NCBI GenBank assembly: GCA_014729955.1
Contig: WJJA01000094.1
Coordinates: 1-19,526, forward strand
DNA: 19,526 nt
Source of the DNA: a bacterium
GTDB lineage: Bacteria > Electryoneota > Electryoneia > Electryoneales > Electryoneaceae
Direction of reading: 5' to 3'
A program made the translations under genes and the position numbers. Shown here in pieces: positions 1 to 8,180 of the stretch. Numbering within the stretch: the first letter of the stretch is position 1; each line of letters begins with the position of its first letter. The notes below the pieces were generated by a model. That model did no database searches. It was not told where the DNA came from and saw only the letters and a list, made by a program, of their open reading frames with translations.

Positions 1-261
1 ATCCTGAGCGTTCGGTTTTTCCCTTTTCGACCGGTTGGAGAGCTTCACAGACTGGTATTATCCTTCGAAACGGCATACATTTGTGCGAATTCACCGTCTC
101 GGGACCTGTGTTCGGGAACTCAACCACGCAGCAATCGGTTCAACCGGCATGATTGCGGTTGCCGAGACAGGGACAGGAGCATTCCGGGGGCCGTATGCCG
201 CGCCGACGGAAGCACGGAACGTGAGGGGTAGAGGCTTCAACGTCCACATCGGGAGGACATT
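1..261. other. Leader region upstream of the polysaccharide operon, no convincing gene
   Basis: I see no recognisable protein here. An open frame from about 35 to 265 exists, but its translation has no domain, no signal and a composition like random sequence. The one clear signal is a strong Shine-Dalgarno, GGGAGGA at 251-257, four bases before the GTG at 262, which fixes the start of the sugar transferase. No promoter with both boxes at good spacing could be defended. The operon promoter may lie here or further upstream. Confidence 0.5.
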
Positions 262-1641
262 GTGAAACGTTCAGGGGGCATGCTGCTGATCTGGCCCCTG
301 ATTACTGCATTGCTGGACTTTGTCGGGCTCACTCTGTCCGGCATCGCTTCCTACCACCTTCGCTATTCTCCGGCCATCCTGGACTGGCTGCCTTCTCCCT
401 TCATGAGTGTTCCCGACAAATCCTATTACTACATCGCGATGCCCCTGGCGGCGTTATTCTGGGTCGCTTTCATGACTACACGCGGTGTGTACCGGCAACG
501 GTGGTGGGAAGTGCTGGGACGCGAGATCAACAGCGCCGTGCTCTCGTTCGTACAGGCCTTTGCACTGCTGTTTGCGCTGATCTATTTCTACCGGGGTTTG
601 CTCTTTTCACGGCTGGTCGCTGTGATGACCTTCGTTCTTGGTATCCTCGTTCTGATTCTGTTGCGTGTGATCCTGTTTCAACTCCGCCGCCGCCTGTTCC
701 CGAAACGACCGCCGCACCGTGTACTGCTGGTCGGCGAAGACTCGGAGCTGGTGAAAAAACGTCTCGATGAAGCGCCGGAGTCCGGGCTTACCCTGGTGGA
801 CACGATTACGGATGCTTCCCAGACGGATCTGCTGGAACGGGTAGAACAAAAGGTCCGCGATGATAAGATCGATACCGTCATCTTTACGTATGACTTTGGC
901 GAATACAATCGTGTGCGCGCCCATATCCACGCTTTGCAGGAACTTCGTGTCACGTTCCTGTTCGCGCCGGAACCCACCAGCTTCGCCGGGGGTTCACTGC
1001 AACCGTTTTCCGTACGCGGTCTCCCGCTCTATCGACTCTCTCACAATCCGCTAACCGGTTGGAATCTCGTGATCAAGCGTGCCTTCGACCTGATCATCGG
1101 TTCCATCATGTTCCTCATCGCACTGCCGGTCATGGTGGTTGTCGGCCTGTCCGTGATCCTGACCAGCAAAGGACCCGTATTTTACAAGCAGGAGCGAATC
1201 GGCCTGGACGGCAAACGTTTCACGATCATCAAGTTTCGATCGATGCGCACCGATGCGGAAACCGGGACCGGACCGGTATGGGCGCGTAAGAACGATGATC
1301 GTACGACAGCAGTCGGAAGATTCATCCGCCGCTGGTCCATAGACGAGCTTCCTCAGCTCTGGAATGTGCTGCGCGGCGACATGAGCCTGGTCGGTCCGCG
1401 ACCGGAGCGTCCGTATTTTGTGGAGCAATTCCAGGAGAAAATCCCGCAGTATGCCCGTCGTCATCATGTCCTTTGCGGGTTGACCGGCTGGGCGCAGGTG
1501 AACGGCTTGCGCGGCCAGGCCCCGATCGAACTTCGCACTCAGTATGATTTGTACTACGTGGAGAACTGGTCTCTGGGCCTGGACATCAAGATCATGTTGA
1601 TGACGGTGACGGCGGTCTTTATTGGTTCGGATGCATATTAG
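262..1641 (+). CDS. Polyprenyl-phosphate sugar-1-phosphate transferase (WbaP/WcaJ-type exopolysaccharide initiating enzyme)
   Basis: This enzyme likely moves a sugar-1-phosphate from a UDP-sugar onto undecaprenyl phosphate at the inner membrane, the first step of building an O-antigen or exopolysaccharide repeat. Its 459 residues fit the long two-domain family. Several N-terminal membrane helices (about residues 5-135) are followed by a soluble nucleotide-fold-like region (about 150-255). A further hydrophobic segment near 270-300 leads into the catalytic bacterial sugar transferase domain. Catalytic landmarks are intact: the IKFRSM motif, the D361-E362 pair in DELPQLWNVLRGDMSLVGPRPE-type sequence, and GPRPE at 378-382. 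The GTG start is supported by GGGAGGA four bases upstream. The transferred sugar cannot be told from sequence alone. It is first in a five-gene operon; the next gene starts 41 bp downstream. Confidence 0.93.
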   Translation: MKRSGGMLLIWPLITALLDFVGLTLSGIASYHLRYSPAILDWLPSPFMSVPDKSYYYIAMPLAALFWVAFMTTRGVYRQRWWEVLGREINSAVLSFVQAFALLFALIYFYRGLLFSRLVAVMTFVLGILVLILLRVILFQLRRRLFPKRPPHRVLLVGEDSELVKKRLDEAPESGLTLVDTITDASQTDLLERVEQKVRDDKIDTVIFTYDFGEYNRVRAHIHALQELRVTFLFAPEPTSFAGGSLQPFSVRGLPLYRLSHNPLTGWNLVIKRAFDLIIGSIMFLIALPVMVVVGLSVILTSKGPVFYKQERIGLDGKRFTIIKFRSMRTDAETGTGPVWARKNDDRTTAVGRFIRRWSIDELPQLWNVLRGDMSLVGPRPERPYFVEQFQEKIPQYARRHHVLCGLTGWAQVNGLRGQAPIELRTQYDLYYVENWSLGLDIKIMLMTVTAVFIGSDAY

Positions 1642-1682
1642 AAGTTCTCAATACTCGCATACTCGAATATGTTGATCTTTGG

Positions 1683-3539
1683 ATGAGTGGAGGTCTGCTC
1701 GCTGCCATGCGCGTCTTCGCACGCTTCACCCCCTACCTGCTGCGCTACTGGCCCCATCTCGCAGCCACCCTGCTGTCCACGGGACTCTTTGTCCTCTTTA
1801 CCGCCGCCGCCTACTGGCTTGCCGGCTCGTTCCTGCATGTCCTGTTTACCGGCGATATCGCTTCTCAAATCAATCAAACCGACCCCTCCCTGAACGACCG
1901 TCTGAAAGCCGTAACATCGCATCTCCTGGTCACAGACACCCGCCTGATGACCCTGTTCTACACTGCGGTGGCGATCGTTGCCGCGTTTCTCGGAAAGAAC
2001 CTTTTCGGATATCTGCAGTTGTATTTCATCAGCTTTATTGAACAGCGTGTGATCAAAGACCTGCGTGACCAGATGTTTTCCCATCTCCTGAAACAGGACC
2101 TCGGTTTCTTTCACGAGCGAAGGCGCGGCGACGTCATGTCCACTCTGCTCAACGATGTACAACAGCTGAACCAGGCGCTGAATAAAAGCTTCACCAAGAT
2201 CGTGCGCGATCCGATCAGCCTGGTGGTCCTGTTGATCCTGTTGTTTGCCGTTTCCACGAAACTGACCATCGCGGCACTGTTCGCGATTCCGCTGTTTGGT
2301 TGGGTGATTCCCGTGCTCGGTGCGAAGATCCGTTCTCATGCGGCCTCCATGCAGGAAGCCGTCGCCGGGATCACGTCGCAGCTGCAGGAAACGTTCTCCG
2401 GCATTCGTGTGGTGAAGGCATTCAGCGCAGAGGCATTCGAATCCGAGCGGTTTCAGGCACGCACCCATGCCTATTATCGAAGCGCGGTACGTCGTGAATC
2501 CCTGCGTCGCCTGACCATCCCCAGTACGGAACTGGTCGGCATTCTGATTTTTTCCGGCATTTTGTATGTCGGGGGTGAGCTGGTCCTTGTGCGCGGCACC
2601 ATTCCCTCCGGGGATTTTGTGCGATTCCTGGTGTTGCTGTTCGGCCTGCTGAGCCCGGTCGGCAGCATGACCAACCTGTATGCGAATATCCGTGTCGCCG
2701 AAGCAGCCGGAGAACGGGTCTTCCGTGTACTTGACACTCCTCCACGCATGCTGCCCGCCCCCGGCGCACCGGTTCCGGGCACCTTTCGTCAATCGATCCG
2801 CTTCGACAATGTTTCCTTTCGCTACCAGCCGGATGAACCCCATGTGCTCAGCAACATTGCCATGACCATTCAGCAGGGCGAGCGACTGGCCGTCGTCGGA
2901 AAATCCGGTTCCGGCAAAAGTACACTATTGAACCTGCTGCCGCGGTTTTACGATCCTGTGGAAGGGTCCATTCGGCTGGACGATACAGACCTGCGATCCT
3001 ACGACCTTCACGCGTTACGTCGTCTTTTCGGAGTGGTGACGCAGCAGGTGGTGCTGTTTCACACCACTGTGCGCGAAAATATTGCGTACGGCATGGACGA
3101 TGTCGGGGAGGAGGAAATTATCCATGCGGCACGGGAAGCCCACGCGGATGATTTCATTCGTTCTCTGCCCGAGGGGTACGACACCATTGTCGGGGAAGAA
3201 GGGGCGCTCCTGTCCGGCGGTCAGCGGCAACGCATCAGTATCGCGCGCGCCCTGCTGCGCAATCCGTCGATTGTCATTCTGGATGAGGCCACCAGCGCGT
3301 TGGATCCTGAGTCTGAAGAAGCGGTAAATGCCGCGCTCGCGCGTCTTGCGGAAGGGCGAACCGTCGTTACTGTCACACACCGCCTGGCGGCCGTGCGCCA
3401 AAGTGAACGCATCCTGGTGATCGACGAGGGCCGCCTGATCGCAGAAGGATCCCACGATCAACTTCTGCGGGAAAATCGTGTCTATCGCGATCTTGCGCGC
3501 CAACAGAAGCTGTTGTCGACGGATGAGGACCAAACGTGA
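1683..3539 (+). CDS. MsbA-like lipid/polysaccharide ABC exporter (fused permease and ATPase)
   Basis: This is a half-transporter of 618 residues, the usual MsbA size, that should act as a homodimer and flip a lipid or lipid-linked glycan across the inner membrane. A six-helix ABC type-1 transmembrane domain spans roughly residues 20-330. The ATPase domain follows with Walker A GKSGSGKST at 406-414, signature LSGGQRQR from 510, Walker B ending D534-E535 and the switch histidine H566, all intact. The context of sugar transferase and glycosyltransferases suggests lipid A/core or an undecaprenyl-linked glycan as cargo, but drug or generic lipid export cannot be excluded. The ATG at 1683 has no clear Shine-Dalgarno. 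A second in-frame ATG at 1707 has GGAGG 13 bases upstream and would shorten the protein by eight residues. The 3' end overlaps the next start as TGATG. Confidence 0.92.
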   Translation: MSGGLLAAMRVFARFTPYLLRYWPHLAATLLSTGLFVLFTAAAYWLAGSFLHVLFTGDIASQINQTDPSLNDRLKAVTSHLLVTDTRLMTLFYTAVAIVAAFLGKNLFGYLQLYFISFIEQRVIKDLRDQMFSHLLKQDLGFFHERRRGDVMSTLLNDVQQLNQALNKSFTKIVRDPISLVVLLILLFAVSTKLTIAALFAIPLFGWVIPVLGAKIRSHAASMQEAVAGITSQLQETFSGIRVVKAFSAEAFESERFQARTHAYYRSAVRRESLRRLTIPSTELVGILIFSGILYVGGELVLVRGTIPSGDFVRFLVLLFGLLSPVGSMTNLYANIRVAEAAGERVFRVLDTPPRMLPAPGAPVPGTFRQSIRFDNVSFRYQPDEPHVLSNIAMTIQQGERLAVVGKSGSGKSTLLNLLPRFYDPVEGSIRLDDTDLRSYDLHALRRLFGVVTQQVVLFHTTVRENIAYGMDDVGEEEIIHAAREAHADDFIRSLPEGYDTIVGEEGALLSGGQRQRISIARALLRNPSIVILDEATSALDPESEEAVNAALARLAEGRTVVTVTHRLAAVRQSERILVIDEGRLIAEGSHDQLLRENRVYRDLARQQKLLSTDEDQT

Positions 3540-4642
3540 TGAAGCCGCGATCCATCGCCATGGTCTGTTCCAGTCGTATTTGGGCCGGCACGGAAAAATG
3601 GGTGCTCCACACCGCTGAGGGCTTGATCGATCGTGGCTACAATGTGCATCTCTTCGTCCGCCGGACCGATCTCTGGAGCAACCGTATGCAGAGCCCGGTG
3701 CCGCTGAAACGGTTGCCGTTCTTAAACGACTGGGATCTGTTCACCTTCTTCGCCCTGCTGACAGAATTTCCGAACTATGACCTGGTTTTGCCGGCACGGG
3801 TACGCGATTACTGGCTGGCGGGTACAGCCGCTAAGACGGCAGGAAGGCCGGTGTTGTTGCGTTTGGGAGTCGTGAGGCGTCTCAGGGACAGGCACTGGCG
3901 TGACAGGGCACGGTACGGGCGTATCCCGAACCGCATTGTCGTCAACGCCGATGCCATCCGCGACACCTTGCGCGAAACACCGTGGATGCGTCGCATGCCG
4001 ATAGATGTTGTCCGAAATGGTGTCGACCTGATCGAATCCGTTTCAGAAGCCGAAAAACTCGCCCTGCGCAGGCAGCTTTCGATCCCGACCGATGCGTTCC
4101 TGGTGCTGGGCGCCGGTCGTCTCGGGACGGAAAAACGGTGGGACCTTCTACTCCGGGCGACCGCGAAGCTGAAGGGTGAAGCACCGACACTCCAAACGTA
4201 TATCCTCGGCGAAGGGAAGGAACGCCCTGCCCTGGAGATGTTGGCAGCGGATCTCGGTATCCAGGATCAGGCCTTTTTACCCGGACATCAGGATTCGATT
4301 GAACCCTGGCTGCGTGCAGCCGATCTTGTGGTTCAGCCGTCCATACGGGAAGGCTTGTCCAATGTCATTCTCGAGGCGATGGGCGCCGGGCTGCCGGTGA
4401 TCTGCACCGACGGAGGAGGGGGGGTTCGGGAGGTCTTCCAGCCGGACCGCGATCTTTGGATGGTCGAACCCGACAATGCCGAGCGACTCGTCGAAAGGAT
4501 GAAATATGCGATCGATCGGCCCGCGGAGCGTCTTCAGATTGGACAGGCAGCTCGCCGTTGGGTAGAACAGTCCTTTTCCTGGAACGCGATGCTGGATCAG
4601 CTTGAACCGGTGTTGCAGGCAACGTGCGGGGATGTCGACTGA
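3539..4642 (+). CDS. GT4-family glycosyltransferase (GT-B fold), first of a tandem pair
   Basis: A retaining glycosyltransferase of 367 residues, probably adding a sugar to the growing LPS core or exopolysaccharide unit on the cytoplasmic face. The N-terminal Rossmann half carries the WAGTEKW loop, matching the glycine-rich acceptor-side loop of the family. The C-terminal nucleotide-sugar half shows VRNGVDL, GRLGTEKRWDLLL and the family E-x7-E motif at E271 and E279 (in REGLSNVILEAMGAG). No membrane helix is seen. The ATG at 3539 shares its A with the stop of the ABC gene (TGATG). A GTG three bases earlier (3536) is also possible, but the same TGATG arrangement at the next junction favours the ATG. 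Donor and acceptor sugars are unknown. Confidence 0.9.
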   Translation: MKPRSIAMVCSSRIWAGTEKWVLHTAEGLIDRGYNVHLFVRRTDLWSNRMQSPVPLKRLPFLNDWDLFTFFALLTEFPNYDLVLPARVRDYWLAGTAAKTAGRPVLLRLGVVRRLRDRHWRDRARYGRIPNRIVVNADAIRDTLRETPWMRRMPIDVVRNGVDLIESVSEAEKLALRRQLSIPTDAFLVLGAGRLGTEKRWDLLLRATAKLKGEAPTLQTYILGEGKERPALEMLAADLGIQDQAFLPGHQDSIEPWLRAADLVVQPSIREGLSNVILEAMGAGLPVICTDGGGGVREVFQPDRDLWMVEPDNAERLVERMKYAIDRPAERLQIGQAARRWVEQSFSWNAMLDQLEPVLQATCGDVD

Positions 4643-5727
4643 TGCGTATCGTCTTCAACAATTTCGCGGTGGATTGGGGGGGAGGAGAGCGCTGGACCCT
4701 GCGGACCGCCGCCGGCCTTGCCGAGCGTGGGCATTCCATCCTGCTGGTCGGGCGAACCGGCACGCCGCTACCGGTGGAAGCTCGCAAGTCCGGCCTGGAA
4801 ACAGTCGACCTGAAGCCCGGCCCCGACTACCATCTGCCGATGATCTTTTACCTGCGGACGTTGCTGAAACGTTTCGGTGCCGATGTTCTGGTCGCCCATC
4901 ACAACCGCGACATCCGCACAGCCGGTGTCGCCGCAAGTTCCGCCGCCATTCCTGTTGTTCATCGCAACGGCTTCCCTGTTCTGAAAAACCGCCTTCGCCA
5001 TCGTTTCTCCCACCGGTTCACCAGGCGCATCCTGACCAATTCCGAACGCATTCGTGATACGTATCTTGGTTTCGGTTGGATCGATCCGGACACCATTGAT
5101 GTCGTTCCCAACGGGATTGAACCGATTTCACCCACAGCAGACCCCGCCGGCATTCGCCGCAACTGGGGTGTGGAGCAGAACTCTCTCGTCGCATTGTATG
5201 CCGGCCGCCTGACCGGCGTGAAACGTGTCGAAGATCTTCTTGATGCGTTTGCCGGCTTGGATCCTGAAAGCCGTTGGACGCTTGTGGTGATGGGCGAAGG
5301 CCGTCAAGCCGTATCTCTTCGGCAAAAAGCCGAACGCCTGCAGCTTGCGGACCGGGTGCATTTTACCGGGTTTTCGGACAAGGCGGCACACCAATTCACC
5401 GCAGCCGACCTTGTGGTGCTGCCTTCGAGTGAAGAGGGCATGCCGAACACCTTGATGGAGGCGATGGTTCAGGGGATACCGGTCGCCGCAACCCCGGTGG
5501 GTGATGTCCCCTACCTGCTCGATCACGGCCGTGCCGGGTCGCTGGTTCCGGTGGGAGATACGGGAGCCTGGATACGGCTTTTACAGTCTCTGGAAGCCGA
5601 TCCGTCTGTATTATCCGACATGGGAAACCGGGCACGGGAACGTATCCGATCCCGCTTCACTCTGGAGAGCATGCTGGACGGTGTTGAGCGATCTTTCAAC
5701 AAGGCATTACACGGGACACAACGATGA
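4642..5727 (+). CDS. GT4-family glycosyltransferase (GT-B fold), second of a tandem pair
   Basis: A second retaining glycosyltransferase, 361 residues. The N-terminal half begins with the loop motif DWGGGERW, the typical GGxE loop of GT4 enzymes. The C-terminal half has VVPNGIEPI, AGRLTGVKRVEDLL and the E-x7-E motif at E265 and E273 (EEGMPNTLMEAM). Its architecture resembles the preceding gene, so the pair may be an old duplication that now adds successive sugars. The ATG at 4642 overlaps the previous stop by one base (TGATG), which suggests translational coupling. An in-frame start 18 bases upstream would only add six residues and sits inside the preceding gene. The gene ends in an ATGA overlap with the GT9 gene. 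Confidence 0.9.
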   Translation: MRIVFNNFAVDWGGGERWTLRTAAGLAERGHSILLVGRTGTPLPVEARKSGLETVDLKPGPDYHLPMIFYLRTLLKRFGADVLVAHHNRDIRTAGVAASSAAIPVVHRNGFPVLKNRLRHRFSHRFTRRILTNSERIRDTYLGFGWIDPDTIDVVPNGIEPISPTADPAGIRRNWGVEQNSLVALYAGRLTGVKRVEDLLDAFAGLDPESRWTLVVMGEGRQAVSLRQKAERLQLADRVHFTGFSDKAAHQFTAADLVVLPSSEEGMPNTLMEAMVQGIPVAATPVGDVPYLLDHGRAGSLVPVGDTGAWIRLLQSLEADPSVLSDMGNRARERIRSRFTLESMLDGVERSFNKALHGTQR

Positions 5728-6857
5728 GTGGTCGTTTTCTGTCTAGCGGCCGGCGACGCAGCTTCTTCTTCCACACGCTGGCGCGGTGGCTGCCGAAGCC
5801 CAAACACCATCATGACGCAATGCAGCCCTCACGGGCCGAACGGATACTGGTGCTCGCTCCAGTTCATCGCGGCGATTACCTGATCCTTTCACCCCTGTTG
5901 CACGCGCTATCCAAAGAAATGCCTCGTACACGCATTGCAGTGATGGTGAAACCCGCCGGATATGAACTTGCACTGGTTGATCCCAATGTCGACAAGGTCT
6001 TTCTCTGGAACAAAATCACAACATGGCCCCGTACGCTCTACCAGATCAAAAAATATAAGGCGGATGTGGTCATGATGCCCAAAGGGCATCCGTCCGTGAC
6101 GGAATTGCTCGTCATGCTGCTGTCCGGCGCTCCTCTTCGGATCGCCCTGTCCCATCCGCAGCATGACCGGTTTTTAACCCATCCGATTCCGCACGATTGG
6201 GACAATGAACATCGCAGTGTCGCCTTTGTGCGGATGATGCAACCGTTCGGCGTGGATCCGACAAGTATCAGTCGTCGCCTCCGCATCGGCACAACCCCTG
6301 AGGCGGAGGAGTGGGCCGACGGGCACCTTACAAAGCAGGAACACGAGCACAGCTGCCTGGCGCTGAATGTATCAGCGTTATCGGAAAGCCGTGTCTGGAC
6401 ACTGCAGGGATGGCGGGCGTTCATACGCGAAATGGTATCGATTGAGCCGAATGTTCGCTTTGTCGCGTTGGGAATGCCTTCCGACCAGTCCTTGCTGCGC
6501 AGCCTGGAGGAGGAATTCGAGCAGGTCCGGTATCAGCCGACGCCGGGCATGCTCGAGGCGACGGCGCTGATCGCTCGATGCGATGCATTGATCACGGTGG
6601 ATACCGGGATTGTGCAGGCGGCGGCGGCACGAGGTGTGCCGATGGTGGTGCTGTATAACGGGGATCACGAAGTATACACGCGGTTCGGACCGCAAAGTGT
6701 GCCCCACCGTGCCGTTCTTGCCGAGCGCGGGCATCCGGTGGCAGCGATCCAGGCATCGGAAGTCCTGCACGAAACCGTTCACCTGCTGGTCGAGCGTAAA
6801 CTGGGCAACTGGATCATTCGTCCGCGTTCGGCTTCCAACTCCGCTGTAATCCGTTGA
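5724..6857 (+). CDS. GT9-family glycosyltransferase (ADP-heptose:LPS heptosyltransferase-like)
   Basis: A 377-residue GT-B protein of the heptosyltransferase family (WaaC/WaaF/WaaQ relatives), which normally transfers heptose to lipid A-Kdo or inner core. Visible family features are a nucleotide-fold start (RILVLAPVHRGDYLILSPLLHAL) with the conserved GD (D51 matches the catalytic aspartate position of WaaC) and the donor-site motif DTG at 293-295 followed by AAAARGVPMVVLYN. The usual histidine three residues after DTG is a glutamine here (Q298), so donor specificity may differ. About 35 basic residues precede the first beta strand, an unusual N-terminal extension. It starts in an ATGA overlap with the upstream gene and is last in the operon. 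Its last 44 bases overlap a convergent gene on the other strand. Confidence 0.85.
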   Translation: MSGRFLSSGRRRSFFFHTLARWLPKPKHHHDAMQPSRAERILVLAPVHRGDYLILSPLLHALSKEMPRTRIAVMVKPAGYELALVDPNVDKVFLWNKITTWPRTLYQIKKYKADVVMMPKGHPSVTELLVMLLSGAPLRIALSHPQHDRFLTHPIPHDWDNEHRSVAFVRMMQPFGVDPTSISRRLRIGTTPEAEEWADGHLTKQEHEHSCLALNVSALSESRVWTLQGWRAFIREMVSIEPNVRFVALGMPSDQSLLRSLEEEFEQVRYQPTPGMLEATALIARCDALITVDTGIVQAAAARGVPMVVLYNGDHEVYTRFGPQSVPHRAVLAERGHPVAAIQASEVLHETVHLLVERKLGNWIIRPRSASNSAVIR

Positions 6858-7383
6858 GGGGCAACACACCCTCCGGTACATGATCCGTCCAGCTTTCCAG
6901 CAGGTAGACTTCGTTACCCTTCCGGTAACCCGCTACCATCATGTAGCGCACGTGCTTTGACGTCGATTCCGAGGCGGCAGAGTGGTTCTGGGTTCCATGC
7001 ACAAACAGCCCCTGCGACATGCCCAGTTCTTTCAGAAGGCCTCGATGCACGGGCCGTACGAAAACCGGCAGGTTGTGCTCCCTCGCTTTGTCCTGCATGA
7101 TCGCTTGAAGACTGCGCGGCTCGTTCTGCAACCCTCGAAACACCGCAACGGTTGAATCATGCGGGGAAGAAAGAATCGCCAGGGAAGGGGAGACTTTGCG
7201 TACTGCCAGGCCGGGCGGCCCTTCGACCGTTCCCAGCGCACCCAGATCGTAGGCGGAAAGTCGTTCGCCGGCATCGGCGAAACAGGTGAGAGCAGAAACG
7301 GTCATCAGAACAATGAGATGTCGGGCGACGAACGATGCCCGGCGATGCTGTCGCCTCAATAGGTGAAAACCCCGCTTATGCAT
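6814..7383 (-). CDS. Hypothetical exported protein with signal peptide
   Basis: I do not recognise this 189-residue protein. A basic N-terminus (HLLRRQHRRA) precedes a hydrophobic stretch and a plausible signal-peptidase site after CFADA (about residue 37), suggesting export across the inner membrane. The mature part is mixed alpha/beta in appearance with no lipobox and no further membrane segment. The C-terminal half (YMMVAGYRKGNEVYLLESWTDHVPEG) reads like genuine folded protein. The start is an ATG at 7383-7381 with only a weak GGATGG upstream. It runs divergently from rpmH and convergently into the GT9 gene, overlapping it by 44 bases. No competing gene on the + strand looks better in this stretch. 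Confidence 0.6.
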   Translation of the reverse strand: MHKRGFHLLRRQHRRASFVARHLIVLMTVSALTCFADAGERLSAYDLGALGTVEGPPGLAVRKVSPSLAILSSPHDSTVAVFRGLQNEPRSLQAIMQDKAREHNLPVFVRPVHRGLLKELGMSQGLFVHGTQNHSAASESTSKHVRYMMVAGYRKGNEVYLLESWTDHVPEGVLPLNGLQRSWKPNADE

Positions 7384-7554
7384 AAACCATCCATTGTTTG
7401 AACTCGCCGCAGGCCGGAAACACAGGCGTTGACTTGCCCGGGCGTATGTTTACCTCTGACGTTTCGCACGGTTCGGAGGAATGTATGGATCGTTGGGAAC
7501 GTTTGCCATGGTTCCTTCGTACGTCTCCAGTGGAACGCTCCATGAACACGAGAG

Positions 7555-7583
7555 TTGCAAGGCGGCATACATGCCTCTATATT
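7555..7583 (+). promoter_or_regulatory. Predicted sigma-70-type promoter for rpmH
   Basis: A -35-like TTGCAA (7555-7560) is separated by exactly 17 bases from a -10-like TATATT (7578-7583), one base off TATAAT. Transcription would start near 7590, leaving a leader of about 57 bases before the rpmH ATG. The -10 box sits inside a small inverted repeat (CCTC at 7574-7577, GAGG at 7586-7589). A second, weaker candidate -35 (TTGACT at 7429-7434) lacks a good -10. Confidence 0.55.
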
Positions 7584-7646
7584 CCGAGGTTCCAAGCCGG
7601 TACGCTTTTCCAGGGATAAAGCATCATTTGACGTTGGGATAGAACG

Positions 7647-7790
7647 ATGAAACGCACTTTTCAACCGCACAACCGCAAGCGTCGTAACAAACACGGATTC
7701 CGTTCTCGCATGCAGACGCGTGGCGGTCGCACTGTACTGAAACGTCGCCGCGCGAAAGGTCGCAAGCGTCTGACCGTGTCGCATGACTGA
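7647..7790 (+). CDS. rpmH: 50S ribosomal protein L34
   Basis: L34 is a tiny, very basic protein of the large ribosomal subunit. This 47-residue product is close to the usual length and carries the family signature throughout: MKRTFQPHNRKRRNKHGFRSRM at the start and GGRTVLKRRRAKGRKRLTV at the end. The ATG is set by the family's invariant N-terminus; the Shine-Dalgarno is weak. Its stop lies inside the first codons of rnpA, an eight-base overlap (ATGACTGA), matching the nearly universal rpmH-rnpA pairing. In many bacteria this gene lies next to dnaA and the replication origin, but no dnaA is present upstream here. Confidence 0.97.
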   Translation: MKRTFQPHNRKRRNKHGFRSRMQTRGGRTVLKRRRAKGRKRLTVSHD

Positions 7791-8180
7791 ACCGCGTGAG
7801 ACTGTGCGAAAGCACGAAATCCTGCGCGGCCGAAGCGTATTTCTTCGCTTGTTCCGCACAGGACGAAGGGTGCGCGGTTCAGGCGTCACCCTTTTTTTTT
7901 GCCGTCACCGCGCAGACGGTTTGCGAGCGTTGTGCCCGGCAGAATCTTTCGCTCTGCCGTCAAACGGAACTATGCAAGACGCCGGCTGCGTGAGTTTTAC
8001 CGACGCAACAAATCGCTGTTCCCTGATCGCACCGACCTTGTGATCAGGCTGTACGAAGCACCATCCGATTGGAATCGGTTTCTGGACCACCTGGAAGGTC
8101 TGCTGGCGCGTGCAAGGGGCATGCGGGATAAGATGGAACGGAACGGAATCGACACGTCTACCATGCGAGGCAAACCGTGA
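7783..8180 (+). CDS. rnpA: Ribonuclease P protein component, split by a -1 frame change
   Basis: RnpA binds the catalytic RNase P RNA and helps it cut the 5' leader from pre-tRNAs. The family is recognisable only by joining two frames. From the ATG at 7783 the first frame gives about 39 residues, including GRSVFLRLFRTGRRVRGSGVTLFF. After the T-run at 7892-7900 the match continues in the -1 frame with FASVVPGRIFRSAVKRNYARRRLREFYR, which contains the RNR-type RNA-binding helix, to the stop at 8178-8180. The joined protein would be about 132 residues, near the normal 115-130. Read without a shift, the first frame ends at 8043 after 86 residues and lacks the RNA-binding helix. One extra T would restore a single frame. 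It overlaps rpmH by eight bases and yidD by four. Confidence 0.88.
7892..7900 (+). other. Nine-T homopolymer at the rnpA frame switch
   Basis: Nine consecutive T follow the ACC-C of the rnpA reading frame. In-frame codons across it are CTT TTT TTT TGC, so T-TTT-TTT (7893-7899) forms a -1 slippery heptamer. An inverted repeat, CCGTC at 7902-7906 with GACGG at 7915-7919, begins two bases after that heptamer. That is closer than the usual spacer for programmed ribosomal frameshifting. Homopolymer sequencing error or RNA polymerase slippage are equally compatible with the sequence. Confidence 0.6.

Noticed and set aside
35..265. 76-codon open frame upstream of the sugar transferase
   Set aside because: It starts at a TTG without a ribosome site, has no recognisable domain and reads like translated non-coding DNA. 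The strong GGGAGGA serves the GTG at 262.
1651..1665. ATACTCG direct repeat with eight-base period between the first two genes
   Set aside because: Only two overlapping-scale copies in a short A+T-rich spacer, with no promoter spacing around them. It could be chance.
1638..2843. Long minus-strand open frame (401 codons) opposite the ABC exporter
   Set aside because: The plus strand encodes an intact ABC transporter membrane domain in this stretch. The antisense translation is Gln/His/Gly-rich and shows no family features, so it is a shadow frame.
7384..7646. Replication origin or DnaA-box cluster next to rpmH
   Set aside because: I searched by eye for TTATCCACA-like boxes on both strands and A+T-rich repeats and found none. 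dnaA is also absent from the window.
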